Shown here: piece after piece, positions 10,452 through 21,247 of the stretch
Layout: every line of letters starts with the position of its first letter
Numbering within the stretch: the stretch's first letter is position 1
The notes under the pieces: model-generated
What the model was told of the DNA's origin: nothing
The model's input: the letters and a program-made list of their open reading frames with translations, nothing else
The model's database searches: none
Source of the DNA: Istiophorus platypterus
Taxonomy: Eukaryota > Chordata > Actinopteri > Istiophoriformes > Istiophoridae
Direction: 5' to 3'
DNA length: 64,000 nt
Assembly (NCBI GenBank): GCA_016859345.1
Contig: CM029119.1
Span: 8,629,412-8,693,411, forward strand
Position numbers and translations under genes: made by a program

Positions 10452-11308
10452 GTATTTATAATATTTTTCATTTTTGTAATTTAGATATTATAGATATAAT
10501 GCAAATATGGCTGTATTGATGAAATAAGGTTGCTCTCAAACACCTTGAATTTTCATTACGCTAATTTCTTTCTTCTGACTTTCTTTCTTTCTTTCTTTCT
10601 TTCTTCTTGTTGCAGATAACCACAGAAGAGGGCTGTATCTGCAGATGACCCTGGATGGGAGAGTGTCAGGAAGTGATGTTCAGACACCTGACAGTAGGTA
10701 TCATTGGTAAAGTTAACCACATGTGGGGCCAGTTTAGCACATCTTTTTCTTTCAAATACAACCACACGATATACTGGATAATTTGAGACCCAAACACTGA
10801 GACCTATTGATGTTCCTGTGTTTCCAGGTATGCTGCAGCTGAAATCAATTAAACCAGGCCATATCGTCATCAAGGGACAGTCCTCAGCCCTGTATCTCTG
10901 TGTAGACAGTGAAGGCCGTTTGAGGGGACAGGTACAGTAAGCAAAGAAAACTAATATCCTTAAGTCTCACTCCTTTCTAGATATTCACTGACTGTTAAAA
11001 TCTGTTGTCACTTTCAGAGCCAATTCTCAGAGGCTGACTGCACCTTCCGAGAGCTTCTGCTAGCAGATGGATACACCCGTCTCCTTTCCTCGCACCATGG
11101 ATTTCCTGTGTCTCTGGCATCGAAACATTCCCCGGATCGACACACAGTCCCCTTCAGTCGATTCCTACCAATCAGGAATACTCTGGCAGCGGAGAGTGTG
11201 TCCGAACAACTACCCAACAATCCAAGATATTTCAATGTGGACTCCGATGACCTTCTTGGAATGGGCCTAAATTCTATGGTCAGTCCTCAGTTCTCAATGG
11301 AAAAGTAA
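10298..11308 (+). CDS. fgf21: Fibroblast growth factor 21
   Basis: FGF21 is a secreted endocrine FGF that signals through FGFR with beta-Klotho to control lipid and glucose metabolism. Exons 10298-10451, 10616-10693, 10828-10931 and 11018-11308 join to 627 nt, 208 residues (human has 209). Residues 1-29 are a hydrophobic signal peptide, and YLPDSSPLL then starts the mature chain as in human (IPDSSPLL). The beta-trefoil core spans about 43-160 (QVREGHLYT, DCTFRELLLADGYT). The tail FNVDSDDLLGMG (183-194) aligns with the Klotho-binding SSDPLSMVG of mammals. The 104-nt third exon is the usual FGF middle exon. In-frame TAA at 10283-10285 fixes the start. FGF19 is less likely given the tail, the length and the neighbours. 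Confidence 0.92.
10579..10605. repeat. (CTTT)n microsatellite serving as polypyrimidine tract
   Basis: A short CTTT array ends 10 nt before the AG of the first fgf21 intron. Length changes here could affect the strength of that splice site. Confidence 0.85.
10616..10693 (+). CDS. fgf21: fgf21 exon 2
   Basis: The acceptor is a CTTT-repeat pyrimidine tract ending ttgcag at 10615; the donor gtaggt starts at 10694. It reads DNHRRGLYLQMTLDGRVSGS and then DVQTPD. In mammals this sequence belongs to the first coding exon. Confidence 0.88.
10828..10931 (+). CDS. fgf21: fgf21 exon 3 (104-nt FGF core exon)
   Basis: Acceptor tttccag ends at 10827 and donor gtacag starts at 10932. It encodes MLQLKSIKPGHIVIKGQ and then SSALYLCVDSEGRLRGQ, the central strands of the beta-trefoil. 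Length and phase equal the canonical FGF middle exon. Confidence 0.93.
11018..11308 (+). CDS. fgf21: fgf21 exon 4 (C-terminal, beta-Klotho tail)
   Basis: Acceptor ctttcag ends at 11017. It reads SQFSEADCTFRELLLADGYT, later VPFSRFLPIRN and FNVDSDDLLGMG, and stops at TAA 11306-11308. FRELLL-DGY is diagnostic for the FGF19/21/23 group. Confidence 0.93.
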   Translation, partial: SQFSEADCTFRELLLADGYTRLLSSHHGFPVSLASKHSPDRHTVPFSRFLPIRNTLAAESVSEQLPNNPRYFNVDSDDLLGMGLNSMVSPQFSMEK

Positions 11309-11690
11309 TGAAAATGAACTTCTCAGATCTTTAACTGTATATGCACCCTCTGAAAACGTATTTTTCATTGACCAGGTAGAAGGTGCAGACTTCATTTTGT
11401 TTTGAGATAAGCAGCTAGGTCTTTTTGGATCTCAACAGCTTTCTATGAGGGCAATATTATTGTAACTTATTTATTTATTGTGTGAAAGTGGTATATTTCC
11501 ATTGACTATTTAAAGAAATGTGACAACAGGTTCTGAGATTTTATGGTTAGTAGTTTGACAGCATGTTTCCTGTTGCAACATCATGTCGATATGTTTTGGT
11601 ACGTGAGCAAAATCTGGAAAGTCCAGTAAGATCGTGTTTGTGCTACTGAAGAGTGTTTATCTGACAGACTGGAGAAAAGTTTGGAATGAA

Positions 11691-11696
11691 AATAAA
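11691..11696 (+). terminator. fgf21: Candidate fgf21 poly(A) signal
   Basis: AATAAA lies 383 nt past the stop codon. It is the first canonical hexamer downstream on this strand that I found, and suits a short fgf21 3' UTR. Confidence 0.5.
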
Positions 11697-11860
11697 GATG
11701 ACATAAATTTCACTTTCATTTTGTCTACTCATTGACACAGCAGGTGGATGAAACAAAACAAACAGGGAAGGATATATTTACTTAGTGGTCATTCTGACCA
11801 ATGATCACAGCTCCTGCGGTGGAGGAGTGAGGAAATGGGCTCATTATTGTGAGAGCAAGA

Positions 11861-11874
11861 GCGCTCTCTAGTGG
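11861..11874 (-). promoter_or_regulatory. CTCF-like motif
   Basis: On the - strand it is CCACTAGAGAGCGC, one base from the frequent vertebrate form CCACTAGAGGGCGC. It lies between the 3' ends of fgf21 and kcna7. Motif match only. Confidence 0.4.
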
Positions 11875-14029
11875 ACAAATGAGTAAAGATTTAAAGAAGG
11901 CCGAGTTCCCTAAACAACTTTGCATTAGGTTTTTGGTGATCATCTGAGTCTTGTGCCTTCAGGTTGGGCAACCCACAATAAAATTTTGTTTTTATACAGT
12001 ATATATACAGTTTAGTTGATATGTATTTATCGTATGTATTAGCATTTCCCTACAATATATAATGCATTCTGCAGACTGTAGTTCTGAACAGCTGCAATAC
12101 ATTGTCATTTTTCAGCCCATATGCGCTAGTAAGAGAGGCAGAGCTACAACTCAACAAAAAAGGGTTTTTTTCTTTACTGAAACCAAGGTCGAAAGACGGA
12201 TTTTAAAGTCCTTTATGATTTTCATTTAAGGCTATATAAAAAAATTGACTTGATTTTAACCTTGATATTTGAACTGGAGTTAACGTAATTGCTTCATTCA
12301 AGGCTTCGACATATTTCCTTATTTCTGTTCAAAATAAATAGCGTCACTTCAAAATCAAACCCTCACTGGTCTAATATTTATTTTCTCCATAGCACTAGAA
12401 AAAGAGTGTTTGAGGAAGGCTGAATTTATTTCTGTCATGAATATTGTTTTCAAATGAACATTTCTGACATAAAATACAGTACATGTAGATGCTGTAGAAA
12501 CTATTTTTTTTTTTTTTAATTTGTGACAATTTTACAGATGGTTTAGCAGGAACAATTTTGACATATAAAAATTCAAACACTTATACCTGCATTCTTTTAG
12601 CTCACATTAAGGAAGAATTGCAGTCTGCTTTAAATGAGGTTTAAAATCCAGACAGACATTTTTTCTTCGTTTTTTTTGTCTGTTGCTTCTCTGACTGATC
12701 AAACTGTTATCCAACAAAAAGTTTATTTCAATGTATTTTCCCTTTACTGACTGTTAAACGAACATCAGTAACACAAACTCAAACACATTAGTGAAGTAGT
12801 TTACTTTAGAGGAGTTATAAGTACACATACCTTCCATGGGTCATCATTGTGTTGTCGTGGAAAGTTTTACTTGTTCCATTGAAATTGAGAACAATGTTAT
12901 CAGAGGCCACTGCTTATAGCAGCTTAGCAGCTGTGGAAAAGGTTGGTTGTGGCCATAAAAAAATTAAACACAGATTTAGTCTGGCAGACCTCACTGTTTA
13001 CATGTTATTCTTAGAGATGCATTAGCCTTAGCAGTTAGGGATTAGTTATAGTTATAATTGTTCTTCTCTATTATATTTCAGATCCCAAAACAACACAGCT
13101 ATATCTAACAGGCAAATATAAATAGATTTTAAGTGTTATCAGTGAAGGTTTAAAGCTATTCTCTAAATAATTACTCAATACCACAGGCAACCATAAATAA
13201 GATAGCTAATTTTAAGAAAATTAATAAAATATAATCTTTATTAAAAACACGGAGTGCATAAATAAGCAGATAAATAAAGAACTTCTGCCATGGCAATCAA
13301 AACATTCCTCTTCAACATGAATACAGTATGTAACGCTATGTCATTAAGTAATGCTACAGTGTTGTATTACAGCATGATAAAGGTCATGTCAGTCACTTCA
13401 GGTCACATAAGCCAAAACTACACAAGTGTGAACTTTGTACATAACATATAGAAGAATGTTGAGAATGTGGGGTTGGTTTACGTGAGATCTCAGTCTGTCT
13501 GCTGTGACAGCTCTGCTGGTGTTTGGTTGTGATTTGATGAGACATGACATCTATATCGTCAGTAATCTATCTGCTTTCACTCCAAACATTAAGGCACAAT
13601 GTGACAGTACTAAGACATCATAGTTTCAAGGCACAAACTTTCAGAAAAGTTATTTTCATCTCAAACACAAGCTGATAGCATTAATAAATAAAACAGCTCA
13701 TATTATATTTATATCATGACCCTGAGAATGTAAAACTTACTGTCTCTTCCTTGCTTTTTTGAAGTTATGTTATACAAAAGTTGATTTTCAGTGACTTTTA
13801 GCTGGCTCATGCTGCAATAAATAACTATAAATGAACAGTAAAAGGCAATGAAGGGTTGTTAGTTGCTATATTGATTATGGTTTAAACAATTCACCAGTAT
13901 TTGTTTGTCCTTTTCTTCTTGCTAAATCCTCTCCTCAGGACCTGCACTTCTGATCTGTGAACTCATCTTTATTTACTTGTGCTTCATTTTGGTTTTTTAT
14001 TCAGTTTTTCCTCTTCAGTCTCATCCTCC

Positions 14030-14935
14030 CTAAACCTGCGTGACCAGCGGCTCCCTCAGATACATATTTCCTCTTCTGAATTCTGTGCTTTGCCCTGTAC
14101 ACAGTCCACCCAGGAGAGTCCCGTTCAAAGGGTTACAGATGCCTTCAATGGCATAATAATCTCCTTCTAGATCCCTATCCTCTTCATCTATTTCCTCCTC
14201 TTCCGGCTCCTCGTCCTCCCATAGTGTTGTCTGGACATGGGTGTACTCAGTTTGATCCTCACATTCAGTCTCCCGATGGTAGAAGTAGCTAAAATTGGAT
14301 ACTATGACGGGCACTGGCAGTGAGATGGTAAGCACGCCAGCAATGGCGCACATTGAGCCCACCAGCTTACCCCACACTGTTTCTGGGTACATGTCACCAT
14401 AGCCGACTGTGGTCATGGTGACAACTGCCCACCAGAAGGCATGTGGTATACTGATAAAGGCCGTGTTGGTGTGGTCAGCCTCAGCAAAATAGATGGCGCT
14501 TGAGAAGAGAATGACACCAATGAAGAGAAAGAAGATAAGCAGGCCCAGCTCACGCATGCTGGCCCTCAGTGTCTGACCAAGGATCTGGAGGCCCTTGGAG
14601 TGGCGAGACAGCTTGAAGATCCTAAACACCCTCACTAACCTGATGACTCTGATGATGGCCAAGGATGTTGCTGGACTGGCGTCATTGTCCTTGGCCAACT
14701 CTGTTCCCAGAGTGACAAAATAAGGCAGGATGGCACTGAAATCGATGATGTTCATGACATCTTTGAAGAAGTGCATCTTGCTGGGCGAGCAAGCGAAGCG
14801 CATGACGAGCTCAAAGGAGAACCAGCATATACACATGGTCTCCACCATGAAGAAGGGGTCCTGGAAAACACTGTGTGGAGGAAGCATGTTCTCGGACACA
14901 TTCTTTGCCTGGGAGTGGTACCGGTAAAAATATTC
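14030..14935 (-). CDS. kcna7: kcna7 coding exon 2 (S2-S6, C-terminus)
   Basis: Acceptor tctccaccttag ends at 14936. The exon starts EYFYRYHSQAKNVSENM, a frame that lies upstream of any ATG in this exon, and runs 301 codons to TAG at 14030-14032. It contains S4 (IIRVIRLVRVFRIFKLSRH), the GYG pore, and an acidic stretch WEDEEPEEEEIDEEDRD. Confidence 0.93.
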   Translation of the reverse strand, partial: EYFYRYHSQAKNVSENMLPPHSVFQDPFFMVETMCICWFSFELVMRFACSPSKMHFFKDVMNIIDFSAILPYFVTLGTELAKDNDASPATSLAIIRVIRLVRVFRIFKLSRHSKGLQILGQTLRASMRELGLLIFFLFIGVILFSSAIYFAEADHTNTAFISIPHAFWWAVVTMTTVGYGDMYPETVWGKLVGSMCAIAGVLTISLPVPVIVSNFSYFYHRETECEDQTEYTHVQTTLWEDEEPEEEEIDEEDRDLEGDYYAIEGICNPLNGTLLGGLCTGQSTEFRRGNMYLREPLVTQV

Positions 14936-17862
14936 CTAAGGTGGAGAAGAAAGGAAAAATGTCAAACGTGTTAAATTGAGCAGTATCGCCATATAAAGGA
15001 TGAAAATACACAACTAAAAAATCTGCAATTTTTGAAATTGTTCTTCAAATTGTAATTGACAAAATCCCACACAAAGGAAAAAGCTCCACACTTAAGGAAA
15101 TGTGCCTTTCAATAATTCAAAAACTTCTACTGTACCACTTTCAAGTCTGTATGTTATTTTTATAAAGTTAAAACCAGTTATTATCTTAGCACAAAGAATT
15201 GAAGCATCGGGAAACAGCTAGCTAGACTCTGCAAAAATAACACAACCTACAAGCACTTCTAAAGCTCACTCATTGATGCATTATATCTAATTTGTTTAAA
15301 CTGTACAAAAAATATATAAACACATCAACCTAAATAAAATGGTGAACTAATGTTTTTATGATTGAGATTTTTGTACAGGTTAGAAAAACTAGATCTAACA
15401 TGTTTATTAGTAAACTACAGAGGAGCTGGTAGCTAGATTTTGTAAACTTTGGACTGAGCCAAGCTTCATGTTTCCCCCCTTTTACCGGTCTGCTAAGCTA
15501 AGCTAACATGCTAGTGGCTCCAGATGTGCATTACCATAATCAAAATCAGATATTGAATATAAAGTAGTAAACGGAGTAATGCTTAGATGCTGCTCTCATG
15601 GAGTCCAAATGAACTGCACTGAATTTGAGAACCATCTGACTGGCGGCATCATAATAGTGTTCAGCGTCTGCAGCTTTACATTTCAATCATCGCTGCAGCC
15701 ATCTCTTTTGCAGTCCACCTGTCATTCCATCTTCTATATCAGTTAGCATTACATGCAAGCATTAGATGATGGCCATTTAAAACATCTAACACATAACATC
15801 GAGTTAAAGGCATGAAAATAGATGATGGTGTATATGAAAGGAACAGTTCGTGTGCTGTAACGGAGAGTGTGTAATATGTAAAGCTGCAGGACAGTTTAGA
15901 GGAACCTTGTGACTTTCGGTAGCGGGTCAGAGTCAGTGTTTATTGCTAAAGGTGGACATCTATGTGTTGATCCACTCCAAGGGCTCTCCTAAGACTAAAT
16001 ATAACCCCGTGAAATCTCTGAAGAGAAACATGAGAGAGTCTTGCTTCGACGCTCCTCATCCATCGCCACTTTCGCCGCTATCCCATCTCACCGGACGCGG
16101 CCGCCGTGTGACATTGCTAATGCAGATCAGTGGGTCTGCCAGTGACCTGGGACGGGAGTGAGTTACAGTAGTTTTTCCTGGCAGCTCGCTTGTGCAAAGG
16201 CAGCCTGGCCTAGCGCAGCAGTCCTGGACCAACGTGTTAACATGACCCAACATATGCTGCTCATCCTGTGAGACCTTTTGGTCTCCAGTTCTAAGCCACC
16301 GAAAGGCCTTGGCTCACCTTTGTCTATGTGTTTTTCACTTGTGTGACCTTTTATTAACACACCTGTCTCTTCACCGTGTCTTTCTTTTCTTTCCCTTTAT
16401 TTGTATTCCCGGCCCTACGCGTTACTCCCTGTACCCTTTCGCGCTTCCTAAATCCAAGAGGATCAAATTTAACAGCTGACTAAAATAATCACACCATAAG
16501 CTTCTCTCACTCTCTGTCTCTCTCTCTCTGTCACACTGTCTCTGGTCTGCTTCCAGACATATTGGCCAATAGTTCTACTCGTGTCAGTATTTTTCCTCTC
16601 AACACACTGTAGTACTCACCAAGTGTGTGTTTACCTAAACACCTGCTTCCAATGATATCATGTTACCTTTTGACCCAAGCAGTATCACACACATCCCATT
16701 CAAGACCTTTTATCCTGGTGGTTTGATGCAAGCTTTATTCAAAACTTAGGCAGTGTTACTGTCTCAATGTTAACAAGTAGTAGTGAATTAATAGGTGTTA
16801 TATTGAAATATGGAATAAAAAATTGAGCTTTAGGCTTTTTTTCAAGACAGACTTACCAACAGTGTCTTTTCTCATGTTGAATTTTTACCTTCAGCCTACC
16901 ATTCCCACACCCAGCAAAAATTTTAGACTTGCTCTAATTGAATCCACACTTTCCCCTGTCTATAGCATTTCCAGTTATTTTTATACTGTCGCCTACCCTG
17001 TTACCGAAGTATATACCCTCAAGGTGACTAAATAATTTGTTTAAATGGAGAATACTTACCATCATCTCTCCTCGTATTGTCATTCACCTGAATTAAAACC
17101 TAAAAAAACCTAAAAGAACCCTTTATGCTACTCTGCCTCTGAGAAATACAGCAACACTTCAATCATATTTCCTACCTCTCGTAGCTCTTTCTCATTCCTG
17201 AAGTCAGGCAGTGTCTCCAGGCAAAATATAAGGATGGACACCACAATGACCATTACACTGATGATGGCTATGATACGAGCGCCCGATGAGGATTCAGGAT
17301 GCTCAAACAACATCCACAGTCTTTTCTGGATTCTGTTGGACGGCAACGGCCTCTCCTCCTCTTTTGGAAAACCTTCGTCCTCCTTGAAGCGGTTCATGAT
17401 TTCCTCTCCTAACTCATAGAACATCAGCTCATCCATGAAGATGTCCAGGGGTATGTTTGCTGGTCTCCGAAGCCTCCCACCTGACTGGTAGAAATACAGA
17501 ATGGCATCAAAGCAGGCCCGATTACGGTCAAGGAAAAGCTCATTTCGAAGCGGGTCAAAGTACCGTGACCTCCTCCTCGGGTCACCAAGCAAGGAGTCAG
17601 GAAACTGGGCTAAGGTACGAAGCTGAGTTTCATAACGCATCCCTGAGACATTGATAGCGAGTCTTTCACTCAAGGCCCATCCACTCCTCCATAGAGACCC
17701 AGAACGTCTGCTCTCTTTCTTCTTCTCCTTCTCATTCCCTTTGATCTCCTTCTCTCCTTTTTCCTCACTGTTGAGCTGGTCCTTGAGCTGTTTATCTTTC
17801 TCTCCATCGCTCTTTCTCCTTCTGCTTCTTCTTTCATCCTCATGGGGGTCACTGCTGTCCAT
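14030..17862 (-). CDS. kcna7: Voltage-gated K+ channel Kv1.7
   Basis: Kv1.7 is a Shaker-family pore-forming subunit of plasma-membrane delayed-rectifier or A-type channels. Exons 17862-17176 and 14935-14030 join in phase 0 to 530 residues. T1 (about 67-165) starts LAINVSGMRYETQ. S1 lies near 196-214 with a sequon at N241 in the S1-S2 loop. S4 carries R325, R328, R331, R334, K337 and R340. The filter is TVGYGD (405-410), S6 has PVPV (436-439), and the C-terminus is LVTQV, like human LVTEV. A coding intron between S1 and S2 is the known oddity of KCNA7 among Shaker genes. ATG 17862 (gggATGG) is the first ATG of the open frame. Human has 456 residues; the excess is a charged N-terminal 60 residues and an acidic C-terminal insert. 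Confidence 0.94.
14936..17175 (-). other. kcna7: kcna7 intron with foldback repeat and CpG-dense islet
   Basis: A 2.24-kb intron with GT (17175-17174) and AG (14937-14936). It holds a dispersed foldback repeat (about 15125-15545) and a short CpG-rich islet with a NotI site (16040-16160). No extra coding exon was recognised. Confidence 0.85.
15125..15545. mobile_element. Dispersed foldback-like teleost repeat, copy 2
   Basis: The left end has cgggaaacagctagctagac and cttctaaagctcactcattg. The right end has accggtctgctaagctaagc then taacatgctagtggctcc. Same family as 5560-6003, with the two ends in inverted orientation, inside the kcna7 intron. Confidence 0.65.
17176..17862 (-). CDS. kcna7: kcna7 coding exon 1 (T1, S1)
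   Basis: 229 codons from ATG 17862-17860 to the donor (gtagga) at 17175. Residues 1-60 are K/E/R-rich low complexity. FYQSGGRLRRPANIPLD is the T1 signature. S1 is followed by FCLETLPDFRNEKELRE. An acceptor-like sequence ends at 17906, so 17863-17905 is probably 5' UTR. Confidence 0.92.
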
Positions 17863-18139
17863 CCCTTGAAGTATCCCAGGCCAGGGAATGTGGCAAACCA
17901 CTCTCCTGAGAATTTGGAGAAAAACTGGACTTAAAAGAGTGTCTGAAACCAGAGTGATAGTTCCATTAGTTGATTTGGTTTTCAGTTGATAAACATTACA
18001 GATGCTTTAGAAGCAAATGGCTGAGGGGAACATACTGTAGCAGTGTCTGGTTGTTTACAGTTTCAATGATAGATTTCATGACAGTTCAAAATACTTACTC
18101 ACCCCAAAATTTGCTGAAAACTCTTTTTAAAATTTAACA

Positions 18140-18195
18140 GCAACAACAACAACAACAACAAAAATAATAGTAATAATAATAAAAACAACAACAAT
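18140..18195. repeat. (CAA)n / (TAA)n microsatellite
   Basis: CAA trinucleotide run followed by TAA and AAC units, upstream of kcna7. Confidence 0.9.
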
Positions 18196-18472
18196 AAGAA
18201 TTATTATTTGTTTTAAAGATGACCTGAGAATTATTGTAGTTGAAAATTCAAAGTTAAAAAAAATTCAAAGAACAAGCCATCTTAGTAACCAGGAAATCAG
18301 ATGAAATTATTTACTCACTAAATGGAAAACAGCTGCTGACTAATGCTAACGGCAGGGTGAGAAATCACATTGTTCGTCTCATGGCTCGTCAGGTTGTCCG
18401 TCTTTCTCCCTGTCATCATGTCCGTCATGTACACAAAGTTCTTGTTCAGCTGCCTACCTTCAACTGACTTAT

Positions 18473-18517
18473 ACACACACACACACACACACGCACACAC
18501 ACATACACACAAACACA
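18473..18517. repeat. (CA)n microsatellite
   Basis: CA run with a few ACG and ACAT interruptions. Confidence 0.93.
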
Positions 18518-20400
18518 GGTCCACTGTCAGTCCTGCTAAATTCTCTGACCAGGTTATACTCAACCTGTGCCTCCCGTGATTTGCCTAGGGAACATCCACG
18601 ATCATGCCCTGTCGCTTGCTGCCTCACGTTGTCTGTCTTGAAATTTTTTGGGAATGCTGTCCTGTTGAAATTCTATCTCCGCTAGACCCTTCCAACCCCT
18701 CCCTGTCCTTTCCCTCCATTTTAGCTATGGGGCAAGACAACCTTCAACCTCCCTATCAAATGTCACCCCTGCCTGGCACTGTGTGGTGTGACCCCCTCTA
18801 ACAAGCATGGCACTCTGACTGACAGAGGTCCCTTGCTGTACTTCACCGACTGTAAATTATTTGATTTGAAGGTGTATCATTTAAACAGAAAAAAAAACAA
18901 TGGAACACATACTCTAGCAATAGTAAAAAAAGAAAAGCAGAAAATATATAATGCTAGATTACCACATTTAATTGCTTGTTCTTTTAAATGATTAGCATAT
19001 AGACCAGCTGAAACAGAGTTGTATTATTATGAGGGATTTATACTGATATGGTTTGGTTTATCAATATTTTCATATTATGTAACATAAAGGACTAATATTT
19101 TTACTACTTTTTCTATAGCTATAATTTCTAAGATCTGTTACCTATCAATCACAAACCTATGACAACATGACATTGCATTAATACAAAGTAAGTATATGTT
19201 TACAGTTATGATTGCAGAGCTTATAAAGTATAAGATATAAAAAGTTTGGTCTCATTTAAAAGGGGGTTGAAAATGCATCACATAATAAACAGCAAGCATA
19301 CAAAATTGGCCTTTAGAGCCTTCTGTTATTGTGGAATCAATTTACCATTCAAGCATCCACCATTCATCTATTTAGTGGTAACTCAAACTGTGGACACAAT
19401 GTAAATCAGAAAGTATAATCATTAAACATGTAAATTAATAAAAAAAAAAAAAAACCCTAAACTATCACACGTCCATAATTTTCAAATTTGTGTAAGCACT
19501 TAGGTTTTAATAAATTATGACTGTCAATCCATGTGTTACCTGTTGGAAGGAAGCATAAATCGCTGCCTTAGGCACCAACCTAGCCATATATGCAGTGATG
19601 CTTTGAATTCATAGAAAATTGGAGCCTTGTCAGCTTCCTCTTTACCATCACCTCCAAATCATGATCATCCCCTGCCAGTGTCTCAATCTGTTGCTCATCC
19701 CCACAGGATTGTTCAGTGTCACACGACATGCTTCAGCAAGAAAAAAAACAGCCACCACTGACTACTGGGGATGCATATGCTCTAGATAGCTGTAAAATCA
19801 TGGTGTCCTCCATGGCAACGTAATATACTTCCCGCAGATAGAAAAAAAATCTAATTTATATCCTTATTTTCTAGGTATTATGTCTTCCAAATACATTTGT
19901 GAGTGGCTCAAAGACATAATCTGTTCTGGAAAAGAAGAATATTATCTATTGAAATACTATAAATCTAAAATGATTCAAGCTGTTATATTTTAATGATACA
20001 ACTGTCTGCAATAATCAGTTATAATGTGTATATTTTAAGGTATACTGGTAAAAAGAAACAAAAACAAAGAACAACACCAAAACATAAGCAAAAAGACAAA
20101 ATTTGCTTTTTAACAAAGGAATCATATGTAAAATATATGGAAGGAATAATAGAGTTGTGTCATATTGCATTAAATTTTCTTATAATAATAGGAGGAAGAA
20201 CAAGAAGGCTTTTTTTATTCAGGGCTAGAGCTTCCAAATTTTCCATTAATATTGAGTTTGTGGTTAAAACAAATAAAACAATAAAAATAAATAACAAAAA
20301 AAAAACAAAAATAATTGTAGACTAAATCAACCAATCATTCTGATTTACTGTTATTAATCACAGGTCCTCATCCAGGCTCGACAGACCCTACTGCGTATTA

Positions 20401-20414
20401 CCACCAGAGGGAGA
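20401..20414 (+). promoter_or_regulatory. CTCF-like motif
   Basis: CCACCAGAGGGAGA fits the CTCF core except at the GGCG end. It is in the opposite orientation to the sites at 8492 and 11861. Motif match only. Confidence 0.3.
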
Positions 20415-21247
20415 TGATGTTTTGGCACAAAGAAAAAAAAACGAGAGGCCTCTGCCGACATTTCCTCATAGCTGCTTTCAGTCACAGACAAAATACACGG
20501 CTCACTGGGCAGCTGCATTACATTCCCATTTGATCACATATCATGTCATCGAGGTGATATAACTCAGACCGCTTACTATGAGCCTGATGACCCTTCGTAA
20601 ATCAAGTGTGTACGAAATAAAACTATCTGAATATCAAGTAATGCAGTAAGGAATCCTCTTGGGTTTGTGTGTATGCGTGTGTGTCGAGGATATGGATAAT
20701 TAGCAATATTCTGGCTGAACAAACCACCACAGATACATCACCATAGCAGAGATGTTTGGCACTGACAGTGGGTGTCCAGAAGTAGAAAATAGATGACTCA
20801 TCAGACCACATTACTATTTCTTGTCATGTGGTCCATACACAAGCATATGGTTCAGTGCCTTCATCATGAAGGAAAAAGAAATAAAACTTTTCTAAAATTA
20901 TTTAGTAATTTTGTGCCTTTGTTCACTTTTCTTATAATTTGTTATACCTAAAATGTCCTGGTTCTCAAACACTCTCTCTTCCCTATAAATTACATTTTCT
21001 ATGACCTATGCAACTATAAATGAGACAGTGACTGATCAATCTTGTGCAACAACTTTCTAACACTGTTTATTGGTATTCTAGCTAATGATTCTCCTATGTA
21101 TCTGCTTTTCTAATTCTGATTTAGTGACTTCAAAATTGATTATTTTCATTTTGTGTTGCCACCTCCTGTTTTTCTCGTTTCCCCAGAGTTGTTGGAATTG
21201 TGCTCTTGAGTTTAATCACGGAATTATTCCGTACCAGTTCAGTTAAA

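Larger units (their letters stand above)
11309..14029. other. Non-coding interval between convergent fgf21 and kcna7
   Basis: It contains the fgf21 3' UTR at the left and the kcna7 3' UTR at the right. For kcna7, AATAAA on the - strand lies at 13996-14001 and 13968-13973. A CTCF-like site lies at 11861-11874. The rest is AT-rich with no coding exon recognised. Confidence 0.6.

Noticed and set aside
10298..11308. FGF19 as an alternative identity (FGF19 lies near PPFIA1 in human)
   Set aside because: The PDSSPLL mature start, DSDDLLGMG tail, length of 208, and neighbours ppfia3, kcna7 and kcnc3 all favour fgf21.
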